DNA of 43,914 nucleotides from a virus, in the IMG/VR virus record IMGVR_UViG_3300005529_000061, positions 1-43,914 of that record, one strand, 5' to 3'. Shown here in pieces: positions 16,288-26,039 of the stretch. Numbering within the stretch: position 1 is the stretch's first letter; every line of letters starts with the position of its first letter. The notes under the pieces are model-generated. The model saw only the letters and a list, made by a program, of their open reading frames with translations, searched no databases and had not been told where the DNA came from. Position numbers and translations under genes: made by a program.

Positions 16288-18516
16288 ATGGCTGACTTAA
16301 CACGAGAGTTACAAATCATCATCTCCGCAAGAGATGAAGCTTCTAAAGCCATTCAAGGAGTTGGTGGTGCTTTTGGTGATTTGGTTCAAAAATCACAGGC
16401 CGCTTCCATTGCTTTTGCCGGAGTCCTAGGATTAGTTGGTAAGAATATTTTGGATGCTGCTTCCGATATGGAACAGGCAAAGGTAGCATTTACTACGTTT
16501 GAAGGTTCCGCCTCTGCCGCCTCTAAAACACTCAAGGAGCTATCAGACTTTGCTAAGGTTACTCCCTTTACATTCCCCACTATTACAGAGGCTGCTAAGC
16601 GCCTTATGGCCTATGGTGTTGCCGCAGATGATTTGATTCCAACACTTAAGAATCTAGGAGATATATCAGCCGGCGTTGGTACTGACAAGTTGCCGCAATT
16701 GATCTTGGCATTTGGACAGGTGAAAGCAAAGACAACCTTGGCAGGTACTGAACTGCGCCAGTTTACCGAGACAGGTATTCCTATCATTGAAGCATTGGTG
16801 AATGTCATAAACAAAAGCGGTGCTGCTATGGGTACAACGGCAGTAAAGACCAAAGGAACTGCTGAAGAGATAGGCAATCTTAATGACAAATTGGCAATTG
16901 CAAAACAAAAACTTGCTGAAGTTACTTCTAATACGAAAGCAAAAACCAGTGCGGTTATGTCAGCTAAAGATGCAGTACAAAACTATGAGCAGAAACTGGC
17001 TGCAGCAACTGCAACAACCGGAGGCTTTGGGGCTGCAAGTAAGGTAACTGCTGCTGACATTGCAGACATGGCATCAAAGGGACAAATCTCATTTGACATG
17101 GTACAGCAAGCCTTGCAGTCAATGACTGGAGAGGGAGGAAAGTTCTTTAATTTGATGGATAAACAGTCTGTAACCTTTAGCGGAAGAATGTCCAATATCT
17201 CTGATCAATTAACCCGTGTCGCTTTAAACATTGCAGGTATTTCAACTGAAGCAGATACCTTTGGCAATGTCATAGAGGGAGGCGCATTTGATCTTTTCAG
17301 TAAAGGCGCACAGAAAGTCTTGGATATTTTAAATGAGCTTGAACCCAAGGTGAAAGGATTTATTAGTGCATTCCTTGCTAATAAGTCTCAAATTGCAGCA
17401 GTGCTTGGTATATTGGTTGGAGGATTACTTGGGGCAGCAGTAGCTATGGCATCATTTCTAGCCCCTTTAATTGCTTTAATGGCAATAGGCGCTGCAGTTG
17501 GTGTTGCAATTGAATTTCTTTCTCATCATATGGCAATACTTACTGGCGTTGTGGCGGGCCTAGGCGTTGTCGTTGTTGCTATGTTTACTTCATGGGCAGC
17601 AGCAGCAATTCCTGCAGCTATTGCAACAATTGCCGCAACATGGCCCCTTTTGGCTCTTGCTGTTGCCGTTGGTGTTGTGGCAGCAGGTATCTATATGCTT
17701 GTTACCCATTTTGATGAGATAAAAGCCGCAATCTTATCATTTACTACACAATCAATAGCCGCAGTGAGTCAATTTGTGAATAGTATTATTACGTGGTTTT
17801 CAGTCCTTCCGGATACAGTTAATGCCTTCTTTGTTGATTTGTTTGTGAATAAAATTCCTTATGCCGTAGGATTTGCTGCAGGGTGGCTCTATACTAATGT
17901 ACCGCTTATGGTTCAGGGGATTATTACGTGGTTTTCTCAATTGCCGGGAGCCATTCTTGCCATATTGATTCAAGTAAAAGATTTCATTATTCAGAAGTTT
18001 ACTGAAGCTATTGTGTGGTTGGCTACTGAACTGATGGCACTTCCCGGTAAGGTACAAAAATGGATAAGTAGCATTCCGGGCATTGTAGGAGGTATCTTTG
18101 AAGCGGCAAAGCAGGCAGTTTTAGATGCTATGAGCAGTATGTTTTCCGGTGTTTCCCAATGGTGGGATAAAGTAAAAGGCGTGCTTGAGGGCATAAAGAA
18201 TGCGGCAGAAGCGGCAGCCAATGCAGTGAAAAAGGGATTTGATGCAGGCAAGAATGTTAAAAGCTTCCAGCATGGAGGATTTGTGCCGGGGTCATTTAAT
18301 CAGGCAGTGCCGGCAATACTTCATGGAGGAGAGCGAATTGTCCCAAGAAATGGGACAGATGTGAATGCCGGGGGTGGCAGTGCTGGCGCAGTTACTATCA
18401 ATATTACTGGCTCTTTTAATCTTGATTCTTCAGAGCGTGTGAATGAGTTGGCAAACAAAGTTATTAGCTTGCTTGGTAGACAAAATGAGTTGGCAGCTAA
18501 GGGAGTAGCGTTTTAA
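16288..18516 (+). CDS. Tail tape measure protein
   Basis: A 742-aa protein. The N-terminal third is helical (LQIIISARDEASKAIQGVGG and the TP901-like run with ASDMEQAKVAFTTFEGSA). Strongly hydrophobic segments follow at about residues 369-412 and 416-475, and the C-terminal part is amphipathic. A late motif GGFVPGSFNQAVPAILHGGE is common near the end of tape measures. By the usual rule of about 1.5 angstrom per residue, the tail would be near 110 nm. The last 20 bp overlap the antisense HNH gene. Confidence 0.92.
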   Translation: MADLTRELQIIISARDEASKAIQGVGGAFGDLVQKSQAASIAFAGVLGLVGKNILDAASDMEQAKVAFTTFEGSASAASKTLKELSDFAKVTPFTFPTITEAAKRLMAYGVAADDLIPTLKNLGDISAGVGTDKLPQLILAFGQVKAKTTLAGTELRQFTETGIPIIEALVNVINKSGAAMGTTAVKTKGTAEEIGNLNDKLAIAKQKLAEVTSNTKAKTSAVMSAKDAVQNYEQKLAAATATTGGFGAASKVTAADIADMASKGQISFDMVQQALQSMTGEGGKFFNLMDKQSVTFSGRMSNISDQLTRVALNIAGISTEADTFGNVIEGGAFDLFSKGAQKVLDILNELEPKVKGFISAFLANKSQIAAVLGILVGGLLGAAVAMASFLAPLIALMAIGAAVGVAIEFLSHHMAILTGVVAGLGVVVVAMFTSWAAAAIPAAIATIAATWPLLALAVAVGVVAAGIYMLVTHFDEIKAAILSFTTQSIAAVSQFVNSIITWFSVLPDTVNAFFVDLFVNKIPYAVGFAAGWLYTNVPLMVQGIITWFSQLPGAILAILIQVKDFIIQKFTEAIVWLATELMALPGKVQKWISSIPGIVGGIFEAAKQAVLDAMSSMFSGVSQWWDKVKGVLEGIKNAAEAAANAVKKGFDAGKNVKSFQHGGFVPGSFNQAVPAILHGGERIVPRNGTDVNAGGGSAGAVTINITGSFNLDSSERVNELANKVISLLGRQNELAAKGVAF

Positions 18517-18892
18517 GCTTATGACCATACAATTTTTTCCAATGATTAGGAAACAACCTATTTTTACGCAAAAATTTATGGCGTTCTTGCCAAGTCTTTT
18601 TGGCATGGCACGAACTACAAAGCAAATTGAAATTACTAAAATCGTTATTGGGCTTTTCTACATTTCTACCTTGATTATCAATATGATCAATATCAAATCT
18701 TTCAGGAGTATCTTTGTAAACAACAAAACATTTTTGGCAGGTATAATTGAAATATTCAATAATCTCTATACGTGGTCTGCCAAAACGATTAAGCTCTTGA
18801 TACAATTTAGTCCTAGCTCTTTTTTTAGCAAGCAATTCAGGCTTATTCTTCAGAGATCTATAATATTTACTAACAGCTTTTTGATTATACAT
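18497..18892 (-). CDS. HNH endonuclease (free-standing, antisense)
   Basis: A 131-aa protein and the only convincing minus-strand gene. It has a zinc-bound HNH fold: cysteines at 52 and 55 (TCQKC), the catalytic DIDHID around residues 67-72, then NFNLLCSSCH with Asn89, Cys92, Cys95 and His96. The basic N-terminus probably binds DNA. Free-standing HNH genes often behave as homing elements or as packaging helpers, but packaging-linked HNH genes sit near terminase, and this one sits between tape measure and distal tail, so homing is more likely. Its end overlaps the tape measure gene by 20 bp. Confidence 0.88.
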   Translation of the reverse strand: MYNQKAVSKYYRSLKNKPELLAKKRARTKLYQELNRFGRPRIEIIEYFNYTCQKCFVVYKDTPERFDIDHIDNQGRNVEKPNNDFSNFNLLCSSCHAKKTWQERHKFLRKNRLFPNHWKKLYGHKLKTLLP

Positions 18893-18935
18893 ATGGGATT
18901 ACAGACATATTATCATAGAAAGGGGGTAATGTAAA

Positions 18936-19721
18936 TTGGGGCTTCCCACCTTTAATGGATTCTCTCTTAATGATGAGAACTTTATTGCTGAACGCATTAC
19001 CTTTAAAGGATATGCTGCACGTGAGGTTATACGTGCCAAAGTTAATAGACGTGAAGGGATAAAAATACTTGCATCTGAATTTGGAGAAAAACCAATTAGC
19101 ATTGAGGGAAACATTGTTGCTCCCTCTGCTGCTGCGTTGCAAACACTTCTTGATAATATGAAGGCAGCTTTAACTGAAGAAGAGGGAGCATTAATTATTG
19201 AGGCAGATAGAACTTTTACCGCTACAGTAACCGAGCTTGGCATTCCAGATGAGCATTACAATCAATCTAAAGCGCCCTTCATGGTAACTTTTGTGTGTAC
19301 CAACCCATTTGCAGAAGGTACACAGCTTTCAGTGGTACAGAATGTTACGTCAGGATCATTTACTTTTTCAGGCTTGGTCAATATCTCTGGAACCCTCTTT
19401 GCAAGGCCTACGATTACCTACACGCCTCCTTCTGCTGTCGGAAATACATTTATCAGGGAGCTTGATATTCATCATGTGCCTACAGGACAAACAATAACTA
19501 TTTCTGGTTTTGGCTCTGGCACATTGCAGGGATTAGGCTACCAGAATGCAGTAACAGTAAATCTTGATGACTTTACTTCCTTGGAGGGAACCAGTAGTAT
19601 AGGTAATAGTGGCGCTTTCCCAAGATTTGAACCGGGAAGCAATAGCTACACAATTACAGCGTCAGGTAGGGCTTTCCCCGGTGGCACTGTAACAGTAACG
19701 TATAAACCAAGGTATTTGTAG
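18936..19721 (+). CDS. Distal tail protein (Dit-like)
   Basis: A 261-aa protein starting at TTG 18936, forced by an upstream in-frame stop at 18927-18929 and supported by AAAGGGGGT. The N-terminal domain has FIAERITFKGYAARE and EKPISIEGNIVAPSAAALQTLLDNM, then EEEGALIIEADRTFTATVTELG, a pattern shared with Dit / siphovirus tail component proteins. The C-terminal half is a beta domain that may bind carbohydrate. It forms the hub ring between tail tube and baseplate. Confidence 0.8.
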   Translation: MGLPTFNGFSLNDENFIAERITFKGYAAREVIRAKVNRREGIKILASEFGEKPISIEGNIVAPSAAALQTLLDNMKAALTEEEGALIIEADRTFTATVTELGIPDEHYNQSKAPFMVTFVCTNPFAEGTQLSVVQNVTSGSFTFSGLVNISGTLFARPTITYTPPSAVGNTFIRELDIHHVPTGQTITISGFGSGTLQGLGYQNAVTVNLDDFTSLEGTSSIGNSGAFPRFEPGSNSYTITASGRAFPGGTVTVTYKPRYL

Positions 19722-19783
19722 TATTGCTTTTTAAAAACTAATGATGATATATTTAACTAAAGGGGAGGTGAACCACAACTTTT

Positions 19784-20026
19784 ATGGCTGAAGAAGCCCC
19801 AAAAACAGAAGAAAAGAAAGAAGATCCAATAGAGCAACCGGCTGATAAAGCAAAGAAAGAAGCCGAAGCTATAGCAAATTCAGTTGCAGATAAAAAACAG
19901 AGAGCTATAGATTGCCAAAGTGTTATCAATGAAGTGTTAGCAAAATACAAATGTAAAGCTAAAATCTTTATGACTATTGGTACAGATGGATCTATTAAAG
20001 GTGAATTTCAAATTGTAGCGATATAA
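19784..20026 (+). CDS. Small hypothetical protein with charged N-terminus
   Basis: An 80-aa protein. A GGGGAGGTG site lies about 13 bp upstream of the ATG, a long spacing. The first half is Glu/Lys/Ala-rich; the second (INEVLAKYKCKAKIFMTIG and IKGEFQIVAI) is a small alpha-beta unit. No family is recognised. The position among tail genes suggests a minor tail or assembly role. Confidence 0.6.
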   Translation: MAEEAPKTEEKKEDPIEQPADKAKKEAEAIANSVADKKQRAIDCQSVINEVLAKYKCKAKIFMTIGTDGSIKGEFQIVAI

Positions 20027-20055
20027 TCTAGCAAGAAAAGAGAAGCGACTAGATT

Positions 20056-21357
20056 ATGGCTGATAATGTAACAATTCCAGCACAGGGTACAGGCGATTCT
20101 ACTCCCATTGTAGCTACCGATAAAATCGGTGGTGTTGATTATCAAAGGGTTAAACTTACTTGGGGGGTTGATGGTACTGCTACTGATGCTTCCGCTTCCG
20201 CTCCGCTTCCTGTTGTTCTTACTGCAGGCGCTGCTTCTATAGGTATTCTTGGTGCTAATTCCGGTGTTGATATTGGCGATGTTACAATCAATAATGCTTC
20301 TGGTGCTTCAGCAGTTAATATTCAAGATGGCGGTAATTCAATTACCATTGATGGATCTATCACGACTGTTACTACTGTTACGACAGTAACCACAGTAACA
20401 AATCTTACTGGAGGAACCACTGCACATGATGGGGCGGCAGCAGCGATTAATCCTATTCTTGTTGGTGGTTATGCCTCTGCAGCAGCTCCTAGTGATGTAT
20501 CAGCAGATAATGATGCAGTACGAGCATGGCATTTAAGAAATGGTGCTGCAGCCACTGTTATTACGGCAGCAGGTGCTTTGGTTGGTGGGGATGCAACCAA
20601 TGGTCTTGATGTTGATGTAACTCGTATGTCAGCCCTTGTTGCCGGGTCTGCTGCATTTGGAAAATTATCAGCTAACGATGGGGTAGATATTGGGGACGTA
20701 ACTATAAACAATGCTTCCGGGGGATCTGCGGTCAACATTCAGGATGGGGGCAATAGTATTACTGTTGATAATGCAGGCACGTTTGCTACACAGGACTCTC
20801 AAGTTATTGCTGACAATGGGGCATTTACTGATGGAACCTCTAAAGTATGGGCGGCTGGATATACCTATGATGAAACGGCAGGAACTGCTTTAACCGAGAA
20901 TGACATAGCGGCAGCACGTATTGATTCAAAGCGGGCAGCAGTAGGAGTTATTGAGGATGCCACTACACGAGGCAGAAGGGCTGTTATAGACTACCAAGGA
21001 CGACTTCCGGTAATGCCTGCTGCTGATGGTGTTACAATCTCTGGAAACGTATTCCTTGAGCCACAGAGGCAACCTGTTAATGTATCTTCAAACGGGCAGA
21101 TTCTTGTATCTGGTGTGGCAAATAGAAAGATCCGGGTGCTTAATGGTGGTATTATGGCCTCTGCAGCAGTTACTGTGAACTTAAAATCAAACAACAACAC
21201 TGATGTAACTGGGCCTTTCCCACTTGGAGCAAATGGAGGATTCCAATTCCCTGAAGCTGAAATTGGAGATTTTGAGACACGAGTAGGAGAAAATCTTACT
21301 ATCTCAACTTCTGCAGCAGCGACAATAGGAGGATGGCTTACTTACGTCTTAGTATAA
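20056..21357 (+). CDS. Tail fibre-like structural protein with internal duplication
   Basis: A 433-aa protein rich in Ala, Gly, Thr, Val and Asp. Two near-identical units, GVDIGDVTINNAS followed by AVNIQDGGNSIT, lie at about residues 70-99 and 209-238. Between them is a TTVTTVTTVTTVT run. The C-terminus has a compact beta domain (NRKIRVLNGGIMASAAVTVNLKSNN, shown here only to mark position). Repeats of this type are common in trimeric phage fibres and decoration proteins. No enzymatic motif is seen. Confidence 0.6.
   Translation: MADNVTIPAQGTGDSTPIVATDKIGGVDYQRVKLTWGVDGTATDASASAPLPVVLTAGAASIGILGANSGVDIGDVTINNASGASAVNIQDGGNSITIDGSITTVTTVTTVTTVTNLTGGTTAHDGAAAAINPILVGGYASAAAPSDVSADNDAVRAWHLRNGAAATVITAAGALVGGDATNGLDVDVTRMSALVAGSAAFGKLSANDGVDIGDVTINNASGGSAVNIQDGGNSITVDNAGTFATQDSQVIADNGAFTDGTSKVWAAGYTYDETAGTALTENDIAAARIDSKRAAVGVIEDATTRGRRAVIDYQGRLPVMPAADGVTISGNVFLEPQRQPVNVSSNGQILVSGVANRKIRVLNGGIMASAAVTVNLKSNNNTDVTGPFPLGANGGFQFPEAEIGDFETRVGENLTISTSAAATIGGWLTYVLV
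20263..20769 (+). repeat. Coding repeats inside the fibre-like gene
   Basis: A segment of about 90 bp at 20263-20351 is repeated with substitutions at 20680-20769. A microsatellite-like (ACT/GTT)n stretch at 20365-20400 encodes alternating Thr-Thr-Val. Confidence 0.75.
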
Positions 21358-21370
21358 GCTTTATTTATGT

Positions 21371-23884
21371 ATGGCAGTATTAATAAGCGCAGCAGATGGC
21401 AATTTGACTTCAGTATCAACTGTATGGGATATAGTCTCTACGGGTACTGGTGCTATTCAGGCAGTTAAAACTTCTTCAACCAATACAACTACTTCTTATG
21501 TTTATTCCTCCGCTTTTACCGGAACAAACCTTGATATTGTTGATGGGTTACTTCTGTTTTGTAATCGTGTAAATACTACAGGAACTGTTACAGTAGCTCT
21601 TTCTGAAGATAATGGAACAACTGATACCAGAAACTTAGCCGTAAACGCTTCAGATCTTCCTGTTGATCCTTCATGGGTTTTCTTTAAATTTGGTTCATCT
21701 CTTACGCTTGATGGAGGAACTGACTATAAAGTAGGAATCAAAGGCTCTTCTGCCGGTAATGCCACATTTTATAGAGATGGAACAGCAGGTAATTGGGCGC
21801 ATTATTTGAGAAAAGTAAGTTTAGCAACTGCTGGAGCTGGAGATGTGATGTATATTGCAGGGGAAATTACTGGAGCTGGAGCAACTACAACCCGTACCAT
21901 TACCATGGATTCTACTGCTACCACTGATTATGGAACAGGAACTGATGGGGCTATTGATAATGGAATTGAAATAGGAAACGCAGGTATTTTGCAATATGGC
22001 ACTTCTGCTGCAACAAATTACTATTTGAAGCTTTCTGGTAGCTTGAATGTTTGGGGCAATGGAACCCTAAATATTGGGACTGTAGCTACTGCTATACCTC
22101 GCGATTCTACAGCAGTTTTGGAATTTGATCCAGTGGCTGATGGGGGCATGGGTCTTATTGCCAATCCCGGAGGTATATTAAATATTCAAGGTTTATCAAG
22201 AACATCTGGGAAAAACATTTTTGCCTGCAAATTGAATACAGACGAAGCAGTAAATTCTACTTCTTTGGGAATAGACACAGATACGGGATGGCTTGACAAT
22301 GATCAAATCGTTGTTGCGGCAACTACCAGAACATACTCTCAATCTGAACTTGGGGCATTGAATGGTAATGCTAACGCTGCTGACATAACAGTTGATGGAT
22401 TTGCTGGAGTAGGCGGAGGATTAGCATTTGCTCATTCAGGAACTTCTCCTACGCAAGGGGAAATAATAAATATTACAAGAAATGTAAAAATTAGGTCAGC
22501 CACATCAACAATCATGGCTTATGTTTTTTGTAATACTACCTCAATAGTAGACATTGATTGGGCTGAATTTTATTATCTTGGAGAAAATGCAACCAATAAA
22601 AGAGGTATTGAAATTGCAACCACAACTGGATCTTTTAGTATGCAATTTTCATCTGTACATGACACAGAAGATTTTGGAATTAAGTTAATTGGAGGATCAT
22701 GCAATAATATTGTTTTCAGTAGTAATGTTTGTTACAACCTTAATACTGTTGCTGCTTCTTCTACTACATCATTAGACGTTGTGGCAACCTCTGGAACTGC
22801 AATTACAATCAATGGAAATTATTTTATTCTTTTTGGCGCTCCAAACACTACAACTATAGGAGGAATTACAATCGCTGATGTTGGTATAACATTTACCAAT
22901 AATGTTTTAGCTTCTTCCTCAAGTAGTTCTGCTGGAGCATTGTTAATTAGCGAACAAGCAGTTATGCTTGCTGCTAACTTTACTGGAAATGTAATTCATT
23001 CTAGTAATGGAAGAGGAATGTATTTTTCAAGTATTTTACCTCCAGGCGGTGTGCTTGATGGAATGACCTCATGGGGAAATAATAGTAATGGAATTGATTT
23101 TGGAACCTCAACTGCAAGTTATTTTTATGTAACTAACTCCACTTTTTTTGGTAATAGTGGGACAAATATAGGTGAAAGCAATTCTACTCCCGGTTATCTT
23201 GAATTTAGAAATTGTAGTATTCAGGGCCATGCGACATTGACAGTTCAATTTGGTTTCCAAGGAGTAGAAGGAGTAACAGTATTCAAAGATTGTAATTTTG
23301 GTACTGTAACAACGCATACGACCTCAGATCTTTCAACGGGAAATCATACGAGAATTTACCTTTTTAATACAACACTTGCATCTACTGAACTTACTACTAC
23401 TACCATTGCTTTTGATAGTTTTGTGAAATCTCAAAAACATGATGCTTCTGCAACAACTTTTAAAGCTACCTACAAATTTGGTACCATTCTTGCAGTAGCA
23501 GATTCAAATAGAGATACAGCTTCAGGTTATGCATGGAAAATGACTCCAAATACTGCAAATTCAAAACTAATTTTGCCGGGGCCAACTCCTATGGATGAAA
23601 CATTTAGAGCAGCAGTAAATGCTTCTACTTTAGTAACTATTACTGCACGGGTTATGAAGGATGGATCATACAATGGTAATGCGCCACGTTTAGTTATGCC
23701 GGGGGGAATTATTGGAGGAATTGGATCTGATGTTATTGCTTCTTTGACTGTTGGAGCTTCTACCTATGAAACATTGCAAGTTACTGGTACTCCAAATGAG
23801 CTGGGAGTAGTTGAATTTTATATTGATTGTGATGGCACTGCAGGCAATATTTATGTAGATAATATTACAGTCAGTCAGGCATAA
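21371..23884 (+). CDS. Large tail protein with predicted right-handed beta-helix (receptor binding or depolymerase candidate)
   Basis: An 837-aa protein. The N-terminal 200 residues resemble a jelly-roll-like particle-binding region (VLISAADGNLTSVSTVWDI). Residues of about 400-660 read as parallel beta-helix coils with regular Asn/Ser/Gly ladders, such as NNIVFSSNVCYNL, INGNYFILFG and LEFRNCSIQGHATL. The C-terminal 150 residues look like a carbohydrate-binding sandwich (GNIYVDNITVSQA at the end). Beta-helix tail proteins often bind or degrade host polysaccharide; no catalytic residues can be assigned here. Confidence 0.7.
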   Translation: MAVLISAADGNLTSVSTVWDIVSTGTGAIQAVKTSSTNTTTSYVYSSAFTGTNLDIVDGLLLFCNRVNTTGTVTVALSEDNGTTDTRNLAVNASDLPVDPSWVFFKFGSSLTLDGGTDYKVGIKGSSAGNATFYRDGTAGNWAHYLRKVSLATAGAGDVMYIAGEITGAGATTTRTITMDSTATTDYGTGTDGAIDNGIEIGNAGILQYGTSAATNYYLKLSGSLNVWGNGTLNIGTVATAIPRDSTAVLEFDPVADGGMGLIANPGGILNIQGLSRTSGKNIFACKLNTDEAVNSTSLGIDTDTGWLDNDQIVVAATTRTYSQSELGALNGNANAADITVDGFAGVGGGLAFAHSGTSPTQGEIINITRNVKIRSATSTIMAYVFCNTTSIVDIDWAEFYYLGENATNKRGIEIATTTGSFSMQFSSVHDTEDFGIKLIGGSCNNIVFSSNVCYNLNTVAASSTTSLDVVATSGTAITINGNYFILFGAPNTTTIGGITIADVGITFTNNVLASSSSSSAGALLISEQAVMLAANFTGNVIHSSNGRGMYFSSILPPGGVLDGMTSWGNNSNGIDFGTSTASYFYVTNSTFFGNSGTNIGESNSTPGYLEFRNCSIQGHATLTVQFGFQGVEGVTVFKDCNFGTVTTHTTSDLSTGNHTRIYLFNTTLASTELTTTTIAFDSFVKSQKHDASATTFKATYKFGTILAVADSNRDTASGYAWKMTPNTANSKLILPGPTPMDETFRAAVNASTLVTITARVMKDGSYNGNAPRLVMPGGIIGGIGSDVIASLTVGASTYETLQVTGTPNELGVVEFYIDCDGTAGNIYVDNITVSQA

Positions 23885-23887
23885 ATT

Positions 23888-24091
23888 ATGGCATTACCAA
23901 CTCAAGCACAAGTAGTTACATTAGATTATCCTTCAAGAGGAGGCCCATTTGCAGAAGTTGTTGCAAAATCTACTATTGATGCAACCACACTTGATTATCC
24001 ATCACGTGGAGTAGCATTTTTTGCTGAAGCTTTTGGTGCCGTAGCCGCAGCCGTGATAAGAACCCTGACTACAGTAATGGCTGGATTCTAA
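23888..24091 (+). CDS. Small tail-associated protein with TLDYPSRG repeats
   Basis: A 67-aa protein starting 3 bp after the beta-helix gene. It has two copies of TLDYPSRG (about residues 11-18 and 34-41), then an Ala/Val-rich end that could be a membrane or packing helix. Small DYPSRG proteins occur beside tail genes in other phages as far as I recall, but no function is known to me. Confidence 0.6.
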   Translation: MALPTQAQVVTLDYPSRGGPFAEVVAKSTIDATTLDYPSRGVAFFAEAFGAVAAAVIRTLTTVMAGF

Positions 24092-24115
24092 CCGCATATA
24101 TGCTAAACTGGAATT

Positions 24116-25651
24116 ATGAGCTTACTACTTTTATTTACAGGTTCAGGAATTTCAGCGCCTTCTGTAACCACAGATTCCATAGCTCAAATTCAAAGAACCT
24201 TGGCATATGCCACAGGGACAATAGTATCTAATGGCGGAAGTCCTGTAACTGAACGTGGTTTTGTAATCTCCATAAATCCAAGCCCCACAATAGCAGACAC
24301 AAAATTTACAGTCTCTGGAACCACTGGCTCTTTTTCCACAAATCTTGTTAGTCTTGATCCGGGTACTAACTACCATGTACGAGCTTATGCAACCAATGCA
24401 ATTGGCACTTCTTATGGCGCAGATTTAAGCTTTACAACAGCGTCAGTACCACTGTTAAAGCACTACATTTACCGAGTATATGATCAGGGCGTATATGTTG
24501 CCACATGGACAAAGGAAGTCATGTCAGAGCCACATTTTAGGGCCACAATCAATAGTGGTGTTGGGGAAATGGTTATCCAATTGGCACGGCGTTTTGATGA
24601 CTTTGGTGAGGATGTAGACGTGAAGCTTAACAACAAAGTGGAATGTTGGTGCGTTGATAAAGAGTCTCCCAATGGGCAATTGCTCTATGCAGGCTACATT
24701 TCAGGCTACAAGCCATCTGTAAAGGGAGTAGAGGAAAAAGTAGAGATAACGCTCTTGGGTTACGTTGCAGAGCTGCAGCGTATGATCCTGCGTGATGCAA
24801 GCGGCAATACAACTTTAACGTACAATTCCTATGATCCTTCTGATATTTTGAAAGATGTTATTGATAAATACCGGGCAGTGGGAGGTAACATTAATTATTC
24901 AGCAACATCCATTGCTCCAACGCATACAAGTGTTTCCTATACTTTTAACACCAATACCATAAAGGAAGTTATTGACAAGATCATTGAATTGGCTCCTGTT
25001 GGTTGGTATTGGAGGGTTGACGCAAACAACACCATTTATCTACAGCCAAATAACATTGCTGCAGATCATACATTTACCTTGGGACTTGATGTAGAAAACC
25101 TTGAGACATTCAGACGCATTGAGGATGTTACCAATAGAATTTTGTTTATTGGAGGTGGCAGCCCAGCTCTCTACAGACTATATGAAAATACCGGTTCTCA
25201 AGGAACCTATGGCATGTATGAAAAGAAAATTGTAGATCAACGGGTAACTGTTATTGCTACTGCCGCAACGCTCTCAAATAGGGAAATTGATAGCAAGAAA
25301 GATCCTGAAATCAGATCCATTTTTACTATCATTGATAGCAATGGGCCAGCTACCAGAGGCTATGACATTGAAACAATTAAGCCGGGGCAATCACTCAAGG
25401 TGAAGAATTTGAAGGCCGGCACACGTACTGTTACGCTGTGGGATGTAGGGCTTTGGGATACTGATGTCTGGGATCAAACACTCTCAACTTCTGCTGCTGA
25501 TGTGATTCAAATCTTGAGTATTGACTATAGTCCTGATAGTATTGTTATTGAGGCGAGTTCACGTTTGCCACAGATTGCAAAAAGAATTGAAGATGTGCAA
25601 AGAAATCTTGAGGTAACGCAAATGGTTAATAATCCATCTGCGCCAAGCTAA
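24116..25651 (+). CDS. Tal-like baseplate hub protein with N-terminal Fn3-like domain
   Basis: A 511-aa protein. Residues of about 15-105 look like a fibronectin-III/Ig-like domain (APSVTTDSIAQIQ, LDPGTNYHVRAYATNAIGTS). The rest resembles siphovirus baseplate hub (Tal / gp27-like) proteins: a beta-rich EMVIQLARRFDDFGE, YAGYISGYKPSVKGVEEKVE, and helices with IKEVIDKIIELAPVGWYW. It would close the tail tip under Dit. The start shares ATGAGCTTACT with the alternative start at 13832. An adhesion-type domain on the hub is unusual. Confidence 0.7.
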   Translation: MSLLLLFTGSGISAPSVTTDSIAQIQRTLAYATGTIVSNGGSPVTERGFVISINPSPTIADTKFTVSGTTGSFSTNLVSLDPGTNYHVRAYATNAIGTSYGADLSFTTASVPLLKHYIYRVYDQGVYVATWTKEVMSEPHFRATINSGVGEMVIQLARRFDDFGEDVDVKLNNKVECWCVDKESPNGQLLYAGYISGYKPSVKGVEEKVEITLLGYVAELQRMILRDASGNTTLTYNSYDPSDILKDVIDKYRAVGGNINYSATSIAPTHTSVSYTFNTNTIKEVIDKIIELAPVGWYWRVDANNTIYLQPNNIAADHTFTLGLDVENLETFRRIEDVTNRILFIGGGSPALYRLYENTGSQGTYGMYEKKIVDQRVTVIATAATLSNREIDSKKDPEIRSIFTIIDSNGPATRGYDIETIKPGQSLKVKNLKAGTRTVTLWDVGLWDTDVWDQTLSTSAADVIQILSIDYSPDSIVIEASSRLPQIAKRIEDVQRNLEVTQMVNNPSAPS

Positions 25652-25655
25652 ACAT

Positions 25656-26039
25656 ATGGCTAAATTAAATAAATCTCAATGTGGTTTGTGTGAATCATAT
25701 ATAGGGCCTCCATATGAAAATTACGTGGAATTTTCAATGATGTTGTCTGATGAAAGCCATGCTAGACACGCAGTCTGCAAACAGTGTATAACTATATTAG
25801 ATGATGCAAAGGTTGCCCTTTTGCTTGAACGCATAAAAGATTCATGGTTTGATTCAATGGTAGGTTGGGCAAATGACGCACAGTTTGAACAGATGAAAAA
25901 ACTCAAGGTAAAATCTTGGGATCTTGATGAAAAACGGGCAATCAGTAAATTCAAAGTAGTAAGAGAAAAAGATCATAAAGATGAGCTTGCCAGAGTATTA
26001 AAAGAAAAACAGAAGGAGAAAAAAGATGGCATTAAATAG
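25656..26039 (+). CDS. Zinc-ribbon-like protein of unknown function
   Basis: A 127-aa protein with four cysteines in two knuckles (QCGLC at 9/12 and VCKQC at 41/44) about 30 residues apart, then a strongly charged helical C-terminus. The spacing fits a zinc ribbon or treble clef. It overlaps the next gene by 14 bp. It is the first of several small zinc proteins in this genome; here it lies within tail genes, which is unusual. Confidence 0.65.
   Translation: MAKLNKSQCGLCESYIGPPYENYVEFSMMLSDESHARHAVCKQCITILDDAKVALLLERIKDSWFDSMVGWANDAQFEQMKKLKVKSWDLDEKRAISKFKVVREKDHKDELARVLKEKQKEKKDGIK

Noticed and set aside
18521-18934. A 137-aa plus-strand frame
   Set aside because: It is antisense to the HNH gene, which has clear catalytic and zinc residues; the plus frame shows only composition artefacts.
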